A stretch of 45,263 nucleotides of DNA, from NCBI GenBank assembly GCA_035653295.1, contig DASRCB010000387.1, positions 1 to 45,263 on the forward strand, given 5' to 3'. How positions within the stretch are numbered: the first letter of the stretch is position 1; each line of letters begins with the position of its first letter. Shown here in pieces: positions 8,096 through 16,695 of the stretch. The stretch is from DASRCB01 sp035653295 (GTDB lineage: Bacteria > Acidobacteriota > Terriglobia > Bryobacterales > Bryobacteraceae). Below the pieces are notes generated by a model. The model saw nothing but the letters and a program-made list of their open reading frames with translations. It was not told the DNA's origin and ran no database searches. The translations under genes and the position numbers were made by a program.

Positions 8096-9388
8096 ATGCA
8101 TTCCGACGAACTGTCCCGCCGCAGTCTTTTGAAGGCTTCCGCTGCCGCCGCGCTCGCCGCCGCCGCCCGGCCCGTCCTTGCCGCCAGCGACAGGATCACC
8201 ATCGGCTGGATCGGCACCGGCACGCGCGGCTACTACCTGATGGAGCGGCTGTACAAGGGCAGTCCGGATCTGGCCACCGTGGTCGCGGTCTGCGACACTT
8301 ACACCGGCAACCTCGCCAAAGCGAAGGATCGCGTGCAGACGATGGGCGGCAACACTCCGAAGACCTACGAAAACTACATGGACCTGCTGGCCGACCCATC
8401 GATCGACGCAGTGTTCATTTCCACGCCGGAACATCTGCACTACCCGATGTTCATGGCGGCGATCAAGGCCGGCAAGAACATTTATGTCGAGAAGCCGCTG
8501 GCGCACACCATCGAGCAGGGCGAGGAAATGGTCAAGGCGGCGGAGCAGTCGGGGAAAGTGGTGCAGGTCGGAACACAGAACCGCAGCAATTCCCTGTACA
8601 TCCAGGCCCAGAAGATGGTGGCCGACGGACTGATCGGCAATATCCACTACGTTCGCGCGTTCTGGTATCGCAACGCGCTGCCGGCGCAGCCCGCATGGCG
8701 GTACGACATCCCCGCCGACACCACGCCCGAGAATACCGACTGGGAGAAGTTTCTCGGCTCCGCCCCGCAACGTCCGTTCGATAAACAACGCTATTTCCAG
8801 TGGCGGTTGTACTGGGACTACTCAGGCGGCATCTCCACCGACCTGCTGGTGCACCAGACCGACATTACGAATTTCGTCTGCGGAAAGACCGTGCCGGCTT
8901 CGTGCATGGCGTCCGGCGGCATCTATCGCTGGACCCAGAATGATGATCGCGAAGTGCCGGATACGCTGAGCGCGATCTACGATTATCGCGATCCGTTCCA
9001 CATCAACTACAGCTGCTATCTCGGGAACGCGCACTACGGCTACGGCGAGAACTTCATGGGCGACGAGGGCACGATTGAAGTGCTGAACCGGCAGACCCTG
9101 AACTTTTATCCCGAGAAGTTCCGCGGCAAGGGAGGCGTTGACGCGACGCCGCCGGCAATCGCCGCGCGCAGGGAGCAGCATATCGATCTGCCGGGGAACG
9201 ACAACAAGGCGGTCGAGGCGCACATCCACAATTTCCTCGAGGCCATTAAGGGGAACGCGAAGGTGATCGCGCCTCCGGAAATCGGGCAGCAGGCGGCCAT
9301 TTCGGGCCACATGGCGACACTGTCGTATCGCAGCAGCAAGAAGGTGTTGTGGGACGACAACACGCGCAAGGTCAGCTACGTGTCGTAA
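8096..9388 (+). CDS. Tat-exported Gfo/Idh/MocA family oxidoreductase
   Basis: 430 residues. The N-terminus has a twin-arginine signal (SRRSLLKASA, then an Ala-rich stretch to about residue 30), so the protein is exported folded with bound cofactor, as for glucose-fructose oxidoreductase. The Rossmann motif GWIGTGTRG follows, then the family motif VEKPLAHT and a C-terminal alpha/beta domain. Members oxidise or reduce sugars and cyclitols with tightly bound NAD(P). The substrate is unknown. It is preceded by KDPG aldolase and followed after 11 bp by an MFS transporter, suggesting a sugar oxidation and uptake unit. It has a clear Shine-Dalgarno (AGGAG). Confidence 0.88.
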   Translation: MHSDELSRRSLLKASAAAALAAAARPVLAASDRITIGWIGTGTRGYYLMERLYKGSPDLATVVAVCDTYTGNLAKAKDRVQTMGGNTPKTYENYMDLLADPSIDAVFISTPEHLHYPMFMAAIKAGKNIYVEKPLAHTIEQGEEMVKAAEQSGKVVQVGTQNRSNSLYIQAQKMVADGLIGNIHYVRAFWYRNALPAQPAWRYDIPADTTPENTDWEKFLGSAPQRPFDKQRYFQWRLYWDYSGGISTDLLVHQTDITNFVCGKTVPASCMASGGIYRWTQNDDREVPDTLSAIYDYRDPFHINYSCYLGNAHYGYGENFMGDEGTIEVLNRQTLNFYPEKFRGKGGVDATPPAIAARREQHIDLPGNDNKAVEAHIHNFLEAIKGNAKVIAPPEIGQQAAISGHMATLSYRSSKKVLWDDNTRKVSYVS

Positions 9389-9399
9389 GCTAATCGGCA

Positions 9400-10593
9400 A
9401 TGATCATCTTCGCCGCGATTCTCGCGACATTCGTGTATGGCATGATCGCCGCCATGCTGGGGACCATTCTGCCGGACCTCTCGGCGCGATTCAAGCTGAC
9501 GCCGCGCGAGAACGGCCGCATTGCCTTTTCGCAGGCGCTGGGGCTGGTGATCGCGTCCATAGCGGTCGGCCCGTTGATCGACCAGTCCGGCAAGAAGATT
9601 GCGCTGGTCATCGGACTGGCGCTCATCTCGGCAGCGCTGTTTCTCCTGCCGCGGTCGAGCGGCTTCGGAACCATCGCGGCGTATCTGTTCCTGCTGGGAC
9701 TGGGCGGAGGAATCATCGTGGTGGGCGCCAACACGCTGGCCGGAGACGTCAACCCGGCGCACAAGGCGATGACGCTCAACCTGCTGAACCTGTTCTTCGG
9801 GCTGGGCGGATTCGCGACGCCGTTCATCGCCGCGAATCTGTTCAAGAGCAATTCCATGCGGCTTTGCTACAGCGTGGCCATATTGACGGTTGTGTCCCTC
9901 GCGGTGAACGCGGCGACGCCGATGCCACGAGCCGTTCCGACCACCCCCGCGGCAACCCAGCATGAGACCGCCGCGCCGGGCAGCACGGGCGGGGAAGCGC
10001 CCGGCACTCCCGCCCAGCCGCGAGGGTTGTTCAATAATCCCGCGCTGTGGCTGTTCTGTGTGTTGATGTTTCTGTACGTGGCTTCCGAGGTCGGCGTGTG
10101 GAACTGGCTGGTTCAGCACCTCATCGCGCAGGGGATACCGGAGAAGCGCGCGCTGAACGTGTTGTCGTTCGGATTCGCGCTGGGGCTGCTGGTTGGGCGG
10201 GTGGCCATCGCGCCGGTGCTGATCACCGTGCCCGGAATCTCGGTGCTGCTGGGGTCGAGCATCGCCATGCTGATTACCACGTGGGCCATGCTGCGCTCGC
10301 GAACGCCGGGCGTGGCCTGGGTGCTGGTGTTCATCGCCGGCCTGGCGATGGCCCCGGTCTTCCCGACGACGCTGGCCATGGTGCAGGACAATTTCTCGCC
10401 GGCGGTTCAGGCTACGGCGACCGGCATTGTCGTAACCCTGGGCTGGATTGGTCTGGCGGTGAGTTCGCCGATCATCGGCGGCATTGCGGGCGGGGATCCG
10501 AAACGCCTGAAGAAGGCGCTACTGGTGCTGCCGGTCATGGCGGCGCTGATCGTGGTAGTAAACCTCGCTCTGCGGCCGTACCTCATCCACTGA
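9400..10593 (+). CDS. MFS transporter
   Basis: 397 residues with about 12 hydrophobic segments in two six-helix halves joined by a charged Pro/Ala-rich linker near residues 175-205. After helix 2 there is a GPLIDQSGKK loop resembling the MFS motif A position. The overall form resembles the FucP/NarK-like sugar MFS proteins of Acidobacteria. It lies 11 bp after the Tat oxidoreductase and probably imports the product or substrate of that pathway (inference). No Shine-Dalgarno is evident. Its last 75 bp overlap the 3' end of the convergent YhhQ gene. Confidence 0.85.
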   Translation: MIIFAAILATFVYGMIAAMLGTILPDLSARFKLTPRENGRIAFSQALGLVIASIAVGPLIDQSGKKIALVIGLALISAALFLLPRSSGFGTIAAYLFLLGLGGGIIVVGANTLAGDVNPAHKAMTLNLLNLFFGLGGFATPFIAANLFKSNSMRLCYSVAILTVVSLAVNAATPMPRAVPTTPAATQHETAAPGSTGGEAPGTPAQPRGLFNNPALWLFCVLMFLYVASEVGVWNWLVQHLIAQGIPEKRALNVLSFGFALGLLVGRVAIAPVLITVPGISVLLGSSIAMLITTWAMLRSRTPGVAWVLVFIAGLAMAPVFPTTLAMVQDNFSPAVQATATGIVVTLGWIGLAVSSPIIGGIAGGDPKRLKKALLVLPVMAALIVVVNLALRPYLIH

Positions 10594-11283
10594 CACGCCA
10601 TTCCCGGCGGAGAAGGGGCTGAAGTTGGTGTCGTAGTCGAACGGGTCAAGACCCTCGGCGCGTTTTAACCCGTTCACGACGGCATAGGTGAGCGGCGTCG
10701 CAAGCACCTCGTAGGCGACCTTTCCCAGATAGGCGGACGCGATCAGCCGCAGGATCGCGCTGGTCGAGGTGCTGCCCGCGAACGCGACCGACATGACAAC
10801 GATGGTGTCCACGGCCTGCCCGACAACGGTCGATCCCACGGTGCGCGTCCACAGCCTGCGGCCGCCGGTCAGGATCTTCATCTTCGCCATAACGTACGAA
10901 TTGGCGAACTCCCCGCACCAGAACGCCAGCAGGCTGGCGACGATCAGGCGCGGGATGAAATCGAAGACCGTCGCGAAAGCCGCCTGGTTATGCCATTCGG
11001 GCGCGGGCGGCAGCGCGACGGCTATCAGTCCCATGATGGCCAGCAGGCCGGAGGCAAAGAAACCGATCCAGATGGCACGCCGCGAAGCCGCGTAGCCGTA
11101 GACTTCGGTGAAGACGTCCCCGAAGATGTAGGTCATCGGGAACAGAAGCTGTGCTCCGCTGATGCGAAACGGTCCCAGGGCACAGATTTTCTGGCCAACC
11201 AGATTCGAGATGAGCAGCACCACGACGAAAATGGCCAGCAGCAGGTCGTAATGCCGGAACGGGGCCCGTGCAGCGGGCTTCAA
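10519..11283 (-). CDS. yhhQ: Queuosine-precursor transporter (YhhQ / VUT family)
   Basis: 254 residues with six hydrophobic helices. Family features are LLISNLVGQK in helix 1, FPMTYIFGDVFTEVYGY after helix 2 and a second half with VGQAVDTIVV. YhhQ imports preQ0/preQ1 used for queuosine in tRNA. The start is a TTG at 11283 that overlaps the stop of the LssY_C gene as TTGA; no better start exists close by. After the last helix there is a hydrophilic tail of about 40 residues, the end of which is encoded opposite the end of the MFS gene. An extended tail is unusual for the family and may be non-essential. Confidence 0.85.
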   Translation of the reverse strand: MKPAARAPFRHYDLLLAIFVVVLLISNLVGQKICALGPFRISGAQLLFPMTYIFGDVFTEVYGYAASRRAIWIGFFASGLLAIMGLIAVALPPAPEWHNQAAFATVFDFIPRLIVASLLAFWCGEFANSYVMAKMKILTGGRRLWTRTVGSTVVGQAVDTIVVMSVAFAGSTSTSAILRLIASAYLGKVAYEVLATPLTYAVVNGLKRAEGLDPFDYDTNFSPFSAGNGVSVDEVRPQSEVYYHDQRRHDRQHQ

Positions 11284-12467
11284 AACTCGACCACCGCCAT
11301 TCGCCCGTCAGTTTCAATGGCGTCGCCGGTGCCGTTTACAGCGGTGTGCGGCACATTATCGCGATCCACCAGCGCCAGTCCCCTGACGTCGCGCGTGAAG
11401 ACCAGGTCACTCACTACCTTGGCGCGCTCATGATCGATGTCCGAGTCGATCTTGTGAATGAAGGTGCGCTGCTCATCGGAGAAGGAGATGCCGATATCGT
11501 GCGTGGCCGCGCAGACCCACACGGACTGGCCGTTGAAGCGCTCCGGCATCATCCAGATGCGCAGGTGATGCCGCGCGGCGAAGGTATTGTTCTGTTTCTG
11601 AAAGACGAAATCCGGCGGGTGTCCGTTCAGCAGGAGCAGGGAAACGGGCGCTTCCTGATAACCGCGCATCTCCGCAATGGCGCGAAACGTCTCCAGTTTC
11701 GACTCGCCGCTCAGCTTCGCCGCCGCGCTCCATCCCGCATCGCGAAAGGCGCGCTCCAGGTCCTCTCGGGCGCCGATGAACATCAGGTTCGTGATGTCTG
11801 AGGGCACGCCGGTCTGGGTAATGGTGCGGAAGGGCTCGTGGGCGGCCAGAGCAGCGAGACGGTCCGCCGGCTCGATGGGCGCAATGGCCGGCTCCGAGGC
11901 GGCGCCATTCCAATCGAGCGGCTTTGTCAGCGCGATGGTCATCTCGACCCCGGCCGGGTACACGATATTCGGATCGGCTGATTTGACGAATGCGCCTTTA
12001 ATCGTCCCCAGCAACTGCGCGAAGTCGGCGTTCTGCTGCGCGATCCTGTTGATGCCCTGATCGAGGCGGGAGCTGATGCTGTCGTTCGGGGTGATGCCCA
12101 CGATCCGCCCCTGATCGTCCACTTCCTCGCGCGCATTGTCCACTTCGGTGAGGCGGGCAGCGAGGCGCGCCGAATGCCCGGCAGTATCTCTGATGCCCGT
12201 GAAATCGAGCGCGAGCACGATGTGATCGTCAGCGGTCTTGGCCGGAGTTATCGAGGCCACATGGCCGGTGACGATCGCGCCCTGGGCAACGGCCAGTTGG
12301 CCGTGGACCAGCACCGGGGCAATGACCACCGCCGAAAACGGATCGCCGGGACGCGCAGTGGTCGAGTCAATGCCCGTGGTCAGCCGAATCTGGATTTTCT
12401 GGCCCGCCGGGATCTCCGTGGCAAGGAGCGAAACAGCCGCCACGAGCGCAAGTAATACCGCCAACAT
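11280..12467 (-). CDS. Secreted protein with C-terminal LssY_C-type domain
   Basis: 395 residues from the ATG at 12467; the frame is open further upstream, but this start gives a clean signal peptide (MLAVLLALVAAVSLLA). Residues about 20-150 form a beta-rich region (IPAGQKIQIRL, GDPFSAVV, VTGHVASI) of a kind repeated in acidobacterial exported proteins. The C-terminal ~170 residues match the LssY_C type: RAFRDAGW, then VWVCAATHDIGIS, and HKIDSDIDHERAKV. The domain is named from Legionella lssY; its biochemical role is not established. GATAAT (12477-12482 on the complement) ends 9 nt before the ATG with a weak GGA before it. It overlaps the transporter gene downstream by 4 bp. Confidence 0.78.
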   Translation of the reverse strand: MLAVLLALVAAVSLLATEIPAGQKIQIRLTTGIDSTTARPGDPFSAVVIAPVLVHGQLAVAQGAIVTGHVASITPAKTADDHIVLALDFTGIRDTAGHSARLAARLTEVDNAREEVDDQGRIVGITPNDSISSRLDQGINRIAQQNADFAQLLGTIKGAFVKSADPNIVYPAGVEMTIALTKPLDWNGAASEPAIAPIEPADRLAALAAHEPFRTITQTGVPSDITNLMFIGAREDLERAFRDAGWSAAAKLSGESKLETFRAIAEMRGYQEAPVSLLLLNGHPPDFVFQKQNNTFAARHHLRIWMMPERFNGQSVWVCAATHDIGISFSDEQRTFIHKIDSDIDHERAKVVSDLVFTRDVRGLALVDRDNVPHTAVNGTGDAIETDGRMAVVEF

Positions 12468-12506
12468 CTGTTTTCCATTATCGCGATCCGTCGCTAACTC
12501 GATGGT

Positions 12507-12512
12507 TATAAT
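12507..12512 (+). promoter_or_regulatory. -10 hexamer TATAAT, leaderless lipoprotein mRNA
   Basis: A perfect consensus TATAAT ends 7 nt before the ATG at 12520. An alternative in-frame ATG at 12511 overlaps the hexamer and is therefore unlikely. No Shine-Dalgarno is present. Confidence 0.6.
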
Positions 12513-12519
12513 GGGCCTG

Positions 12520-12942
12520 ATGAAAATTGCCGCCGGCATTGTCTGCGCTGGTCTCGCGGTCGCGCTCTGCGGCTGCCATCGCGACATTCAGAACCCGGAA
12601 GCGGTCCGCCAGGGCGTGCTCCGGTACCTGGCGAAGCGGCAGGACCTGGGCGCCATGGACGTCAGCATCTCCTCCGTGTCATTTCGCAGCGATGAAGCCG
12701 ATGCGGTGGTCCATTTTCAATCGAAGAGCAATAACGCTCGCAACGCCGGCCTGGATATCAAGTACATCCTGACGCGAAGCGGTAACGAGTGGGTGGTGAA
12801 GGGCCGCTCCGGGATGGGCGCGTCCGGCGCGAATCCGCATGGAGACATGGGGGCGGGCGGCGCGAATCCGCACGGGGACATGGGAGGCGCCGGCGCTGCT
12901 CCGGCATTACCTCCCGGACATCCGGCGATCCCGAACAAGTAA
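12520..12942 (+). CDS. Small lipoprotein with Asn-Pro-His-Gly repeat
   Basis: 140 residues. The N-terminus MKIAAGIVCAGLAVALCGC is a lipoprotein-type signal; the second Cys (LCGC) is the likely lipidated residue. The middle (residues about 25-95) is a small alpha/beta region without recognised family. The C-terminus has two copies of GANPHGDMG and ends with a Pro/Gly-rich GHPAIPNK tail. His, Asp and Met in the repeat could bind metal, but this is speculation. Its stop overlaps the start of the flavoprotein gene (TAATG at 12940-12944), so the two are likely co-expressed. Confidence 0.75.
   Translation: MKIAAGIVCAGLAVALCGCHRDIQNPEAVRQGVLRYLAKRQDLGAMDVSISSVSFRSDEADAVVHFQSKSNNARNAGLDIKYILTRSGNEWVVKGRSGMGASGANPHGDMGAGGANPHGDMGGAGAAPALPPGHPAIPNK
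12826..12884 (+). repeat. Two-copy 26-bp tandem repeat inside the lipoprotein gene
   Basis: Copies at 12826-12851 and 12859-12884 differ at two of 26 positions, and copy starts are 33 bp (11 codons) apart. They encode GANPHGDMG twice. Near-identity at DNA level suggests recent duplication; copy number could vary between strains. Confidence 0.85.
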
Positions 12943-14102
12943 TGAAACGCGTCGCAGTGCTCGGCGGAGGTCCCGCCGGATCGTTCGCCGCAGAGCGGCT
13001 CGCGCGCGGCGGTCTGGACACCGTCCTCATCGATGAGAAGCTGGCGTGGGAGAAGCCCTGCGGGGGCGGGATCACCTGCAAAGCATGGCGCGAGTATCCG
13101 TTCCTGAAAGAGAACGGCGCGGCGAAGCGCTACATCACCGAGACCTCGCTCACCGCGCCAGGAGCGGGAGCGGCGACGCTGCGCCTGAGTGAGCCGCTGT
13201 TGATCTATTCCCGATTCGATCTGAACGGCATGCTTCTGCAGCGGGCCGAGCGCGCCGGCGCGCACATCGAGAGGACGCGGGTCACCGGACTTGTGCGCCG
13301 CGGGAGCGGGTGGACGATTCGCACCACAGCGGGCGCCATGGAGGCGGATTTCTGCATCGTCGCCATGGGCGCCCGCAATCCGGTGCGCGAGGTGGGCACG
13401 GAGTGGGCGGCTCGTGACACGATGACCGCGCTCGGGTATTACGTCGAATCAAGTACGCAGACGCACATCGACGTCCAGTTCATTGACGGCTTCGAAGGGT
13501 ATATCTGGGTTTTTCCGCGCTGCGGGCACGCGTCGGTGGGCATCTGCGGCAAAGGCGTTCCCGCGCAGCAAATGCGCGCGATGCTGGAGCGCTACATGGA
13601 CGATCGGGGGATCGCCTGGCGCGGCTCACGGTTCTACGCGCACATGCTGCCCTCGCTGGAGCCAGGCTCCTGGAAGCGGAATCGGCTTGCGGGTGACGGG
13701 TGGATGGCGGTCGGGGACTCGGCTGGCCTGGTGGATCCGATCACCGGCGAGGGCTTGTATTACGCAATGCGTTCCGGCGACCTCGCGGCGCAGGCCCTGC
13801 TCGATGATGCGCGGCCGGTGGTCGAGCGCGGGCGGCTCTATCGCTCGCTGCTCCACAGCGATTTTGGCGCGGATCTGGAATTCGCGGCCACGATCTCGCG
13901 CCGGTTTTATCTCGGTCGGTTTCTGTTTGGCTCGATTCCCGGCCGGATGGTCCAGTTCGCTCGGCAGAGTTCGCGATTTTATTACCTGGTGGACCAGCTC
14001 TTTTCCGGCGCGCAGCAGTACCGCACCCTGCGCCGCCGCGTTTACCGCGATTTCGCCTGTTCGGCGCTGCAGCTCGCCAAAGCCGCTCTTACCGCCTCAT
14101 AG
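12942..14102 (+). CDS. Geranylgeranyl reductase family FAD-dependent oxidoreductase (first paralogue)
   Basis: 386 residues from the ATG at 12942, which overlaps the lipoprotein stop. FAD-binding GGGPAG is at 8-13, followed by the KPCGGGI segment typical of geranylgeranyl-reductase-like enzymes, and the second FAD motif GDSAGLVDPITGEG near residue 260. The C-terminal part is helical. The family saturates isoprenoid double bonds (chlorophyll phytyl chain, archaeal lipids, menaquinone side chain) but also includes other flavoprotein hydroxylases. The substrate here is unknown. It is convergent with a second family member and their ends overlap by 6 bp. Confidence 0.85.
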   Translation: MKRVAVLGGGPAGSFAAERLARGGLDTVLIDEKLAWEKPCGGGITCKAWREYPFLKENGAAKRYITETSLTAPGAGAATLRLSEPLLIYSRFDLNGMLLQRAERAGAHIERTRVTGLVRRGSGWTIRTTAGAMEADFCIVAMGARNPVREVGTEWAARDTMTALGYYVESSTQTHIDVQFIDGFEGYIWVFPRCGHASVGICGKGVPAQQMRAMLERYMDDRGIAWRGSRFYAHMLPSLEPGSWKRNRLAGDGWMAVGDSAGLVDPITGEGLYYAMRSGDLAAQALLDDARPVVERGRLYRSLLHSDFGADLEFAATISRRFYLGRFLFGSIPGRMVQFARQSSRFYYLVDQLFSGAQQYRTLRRRVYRDFACSALQLAKAALTAS

Positions 14103-15302
14103 CGGGTTCGAAAGGCTGGCGGACGGCGTCCGCGTTCGCATGACCACGGGCTCCACCAGCCGCGACACGGCATCGATCGCGCGCGAGGCCACTCGCATCG
14201 GCCCGAGAATCTCGGCCGCGAGCTGTTGGAAACGCTCCTCGCCGCGCAGCACGCGGCAAAGTGTCCGCCAGGCATGATCGTTGTTGCGGAACAGCTGGTA
14301 CACGCGCTTCGGGAAAATGGTCGAGAAGCGCAGTAGGGCCCGCGAGCAGGCCAGCTCCGCCCGGACCGGCGGCAGCAGCTCGGCGGAGTAGGAGCTGAAA
14401 TCCCGTACGCCCGACGAGAGCGCCCGGACTATGGATTTCGCCGCGATCGCTGCGCTGCGACAGGCGAAGAACAGGCCTTCGCCGGTAAACGGTTCTACTA
14501 AACCGGCGGCATCGCCCACCAGCAGCACGCTCCGGTTCGCCACCCGCGATCGGCTGGTCAGGGTGGGGAGTTGGTGGCCGGTGAAGGTTACCTGGTCGAG
14601 CGATCCGGATTTCAAAATACCGAGCGATCTCACGAACACGGACGCATACTCGCGGAGATGCTTTGCCAGAGCCACGGGTGCGCCCGCTCCCACGTTCACG
14701 AAGCCGTCCTTGGGAAACGCCCACGCGTATCCGCTGGGCAGCGTTCCCCAGTCGAGGCACATGCGCCGCTGTTCCAGAACATCGGGGGCTACCAGCCGCT
14801 CCGGAACCTCGCAATAGACCGCGGCCTGCCAGAAGTACGCCTCGCGAGGGTTCAGTTGGTTGCGCACGACGCTGTTTGCCCCGTCGGCGCCGACCAGGCA
14901 ATCGGCGGTGACAGGCCCATCGTCGGTGACCACGGTCACACGGCCATCAGCGGCAATCGTCAGACTGCGAACGCGCGCGCTCTCCCGAATTTGTGCGCCG
15001 GCGTCCTGAGCGCGCCGCAGGAGGTGTTCGTCAAATTCCGAGCGGAGAACGGTATAAACGATGGTCTCGGAGTTCGTTCGGGTGTGCGGACCTCCCAGGG
15101 CGAAGGTCAGGGTGATATCGCTGATGCTGCCGCGCACCACGGGCCTGATGTCCAGCGGCAGTTCGGGGATGATGCGCGCCTGAAGGCCGCCGCCGCAGGC
15201 CTTGGGGCGGGGGAATGTCCTGGCTTCCAGCACGAGCACGCGCAGACCGGCCTTTGCGAGATGGAACGCTGTCAGCGATCCCGCGGGACCGCCGCCAACC
15301 AC
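14097..15302 (-). CDS. Geranylgeranyl reductase family FAD-dependent oxidoreductase (second paralogue)
   Basis: At least 401 residues. The FAD motif GGGPAG comes only two residues after the GTG at 15302, too early for a full first beta strand. The frame stays open upstream and reads SHYDAIV just before, which restores the strand; the open stretch goes to a TAG at 15363-15365 and contains no ATG, GTG or TTG, only a CTG at 15344. The true start may therefore be non-standard. Further motifs are KACGGG, GDAAGLVEPFTGEG near residue 260 and a helical C-terminus. Function as for its convergent paralogue is unknown. It is divergent from hemL; TATAAT on the complement (15370-15365) is a good -10. Confidence 0.82.
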   Translation of the reverse strand: MVGGGPAGSLTAFHLAKAGLRVLVLEARTFPRPKACGGGLQARIIPELPLDIRPVVRGSISDITLTFALGGPHTRTNSETIVYTVLRSEFDEHLLRRAQDAGAQIRESARVRSLTIAADGRVTVVTDDGPVTADCLVGADGANSVVRNQLNPREAYFWQAAVYCEVPERLVAPDVLEQRRMCLDWGTLPSGYAWAFPKDGFVNVGAGAPVALAKHLREYASVFVRSLGILKSGSLDQVTFTGHQLPTLTSRSRVANRSVLLVGDAAGLVEPFTGEGLFFACRSAAIAAKSIVRALSSGVRDFSSYSAELLPPVRAELACSRALLRFSTIFPKRVYQLFRNNDHAWRTLCRVLRGEERFQQLAAEILGPMRVASRAIDAVSRLVEPVVMRTRTPSASLSNPL

Positions 15303-15364
15303 GATCGCGTCGTAGTGCGATGTCGAATTGGAATTCGTATTCAGGCCCCCCGCCGGCGATCCCT

Positions 15365-15384
15365 ATTATACGGTGTAAGATAAT
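15365..15384. promoter_or_regulatory. Divergent -10 hexamers between the flavoprotein gene and hemL
   Basis: On the minus strand TATAAT (15370 down to 15365) would give a start near 15358. On the plus strand GATAAT (15379-15384) ends 6 nt before the hemL ATG at 15391, with no Shine-Dalgarno, so hemL mRNA may be leaderless. A second plus hexamer TATTAT (15364-15369) overlaps the minus one. Confidence 0.5.
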
Positions 15385-15390
15385 GCAGCC

Positions 15391-16671
15391 ATGCGCCTTT
15401 CGCGATCGCAGGAGATCTTTGCGCGCGCCCAGACGCTGATCCCTGGCGGCGTGAACTCGCCGGTGCGCGCCTTTCGCGGCGTTGGCGGAACGCCCCCGTT
15501 CATCGCACGCGGCGAAGGCTCGAAGCTTTACGACGTCGATGGCAACGAGTACATCGATTATGTCGGCTCGTGGGGACCGCTGATCCTCGGCCATCGCGCG
15601 CCGCCGGTTCTCGACGCGTTGCGGGAAACGCTCGACATCGGAACCAGCTTTGGCGCTCCCACGGAGCGCGAAGTGGACCTCGCCGCTCTGATCTGCGAAT
15701 GCGTGCCTTCCATCGAGATGGTGCGGCTGGTGAACTCCGGCACGGAGGCGACCATGAGCGCGCTGCGCGTGGCGCGCGGGTATACAGGCCGGGATCTTAC
15801 GGTCAAGTTCGAGGGCTGCTATCACGGCCACGTCGACTCCCTGCTGGTGAAGGCCGGCTCGGGAATGGCCACGCTGGGCATTGCCGATACGCAGGGCGTG
15901 CCCCGGAGCTTCGCGGAAACGACGCTGGCGCTGCGGTACAACTCGATCGACGCGGTGGAGGCCGTTTTCGCCGCGCGGGGTGACGAAATTGCGGCAGTGA
16001 TCGTCGAGCCCGTGGCCGGCAACATGGGCTGCGTGCCACCGCGGCCGGGCTTCCTGCAAGCGCTGCGCGAACTCACCTCGCGACACGGCGCGCTGCTGAT
16101 CATTGACGAGGTGATGACCGGTTTCCGCGTGGCTCTGGGCGGTGCGCAGCAGCTATACGGCATTCGTCCGGATCTCACGACCCTGGGGAAGATCGTAGGC
16201 GGCGGCTTGCCGATCGCAGCCTACGGCGGGCGCGCGGATATCATGACCCGCGTGGCGCCAACGGGGCCGATCTACCAGGCTGGCACACTCTCCGGCAATC
16301 CTCTGGCAGTGGCGGCCGGGCTGGCCATGCTGCGCTATCTGAAAGCGCATCCCGAGGTGTATCGCAGGCTGGAAGAAATGGGGAGCCGCATTTCCGCCAG
16401 CGCGCCCGACGGGATCACGGTGAACCGCGTCGGCTCGATGTTCACGTTCTTCTTCACCGCGCAGCCGGTCACGGACTACGAATCCGCGCGCACGTCCGAT
16501 CTGGCCCGCTTTCGCGCCTTCTTCCACTGGATGCTGGAGCGCGGCGTTTACCTGGCCCCCTCGCAGTTCGAGGCCGCGTTTATCTCCGCCGCGCACACCG
16601 ATGAAGACATCGAGAAGACGATTGCCGCTGCGCGCGCGTTCTTTGCGCGGTCCGTTCCCGCGCGGGGGTAA
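15391..16671 (+). CDS. hemL: Glutamate-1-semialdehyde 2,1-aminomutase
   Basis: 426 residues, the usual length. It begins with SRSQEIFARAQTLIPGGVNSPVR, characteristic of HemL. NSGTEATM forms the PLP phosphate site, IIDEVMTGFRV holds the cofactor aspartate, and Lys267 (TLGKIVGGGLP) is the PLP lysine, matching Lys265 of E. coli. It converts glutamate-1-semialdehyde to 5-aminolevulinate for haem. It stands as a single gene, convergent with the Gfo/Idh/MocA gene 24 bp away. Confidence 0.96.
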   Translation: MRLSRSQEIFARAQTLIPGGVNSPVRAFRGVGGTPPFIARGEGSKLYDVDGNEYIDYVGSWGPLILGHRAPPVLDALRETLDIGTSFGAPTEREVDLAALICECVPSIEMVRLVNSGTEATMSALRVARGYTGRDLTVKFEGCYHGHVDSLLVKAGSGMATLGIADTQGVPRSFAETTLALRYNSIDAVEAVFAARGDEIAAVIVEPVAGNMGCVPPRPGFLQALRELTSRHGALLIIDEVMTGFRVALGGAQQLYGIRPDLTTLGKIVGGGLPIAAYGGRADIMTRVAPTGPIYQAGTLSGNPLAVAAGLAMLRYLKAHPEVYRRLEEMGSRISASAPDGITVNRVGSMFTFFFTAQPVTDYESARTSDLARFRAFFHWMLERGVYLAPSQFEAAFISAAHTDEDIEKTIAAARAFFARSVPARG

Positions 16672-16695
16672 GGCGGGACAAGGCGACGAATCAGC

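Noticed and set aside
7319..8788. 489-codon minus-strand open frame
   Set aside because: Antisense to the KDPG aldolase and the Tat oxidoreductase and overlaps the STAS gene; no domain seen.
12942..16671. Chlorophyll or bacteriochlorophyll pathway suggested by GGR-type proteins next to hemL
   Set aside because: No bch, puf or other phototrophy gene is present; hemL is universal for haem and the GGR family has many non-photosynthetic members.
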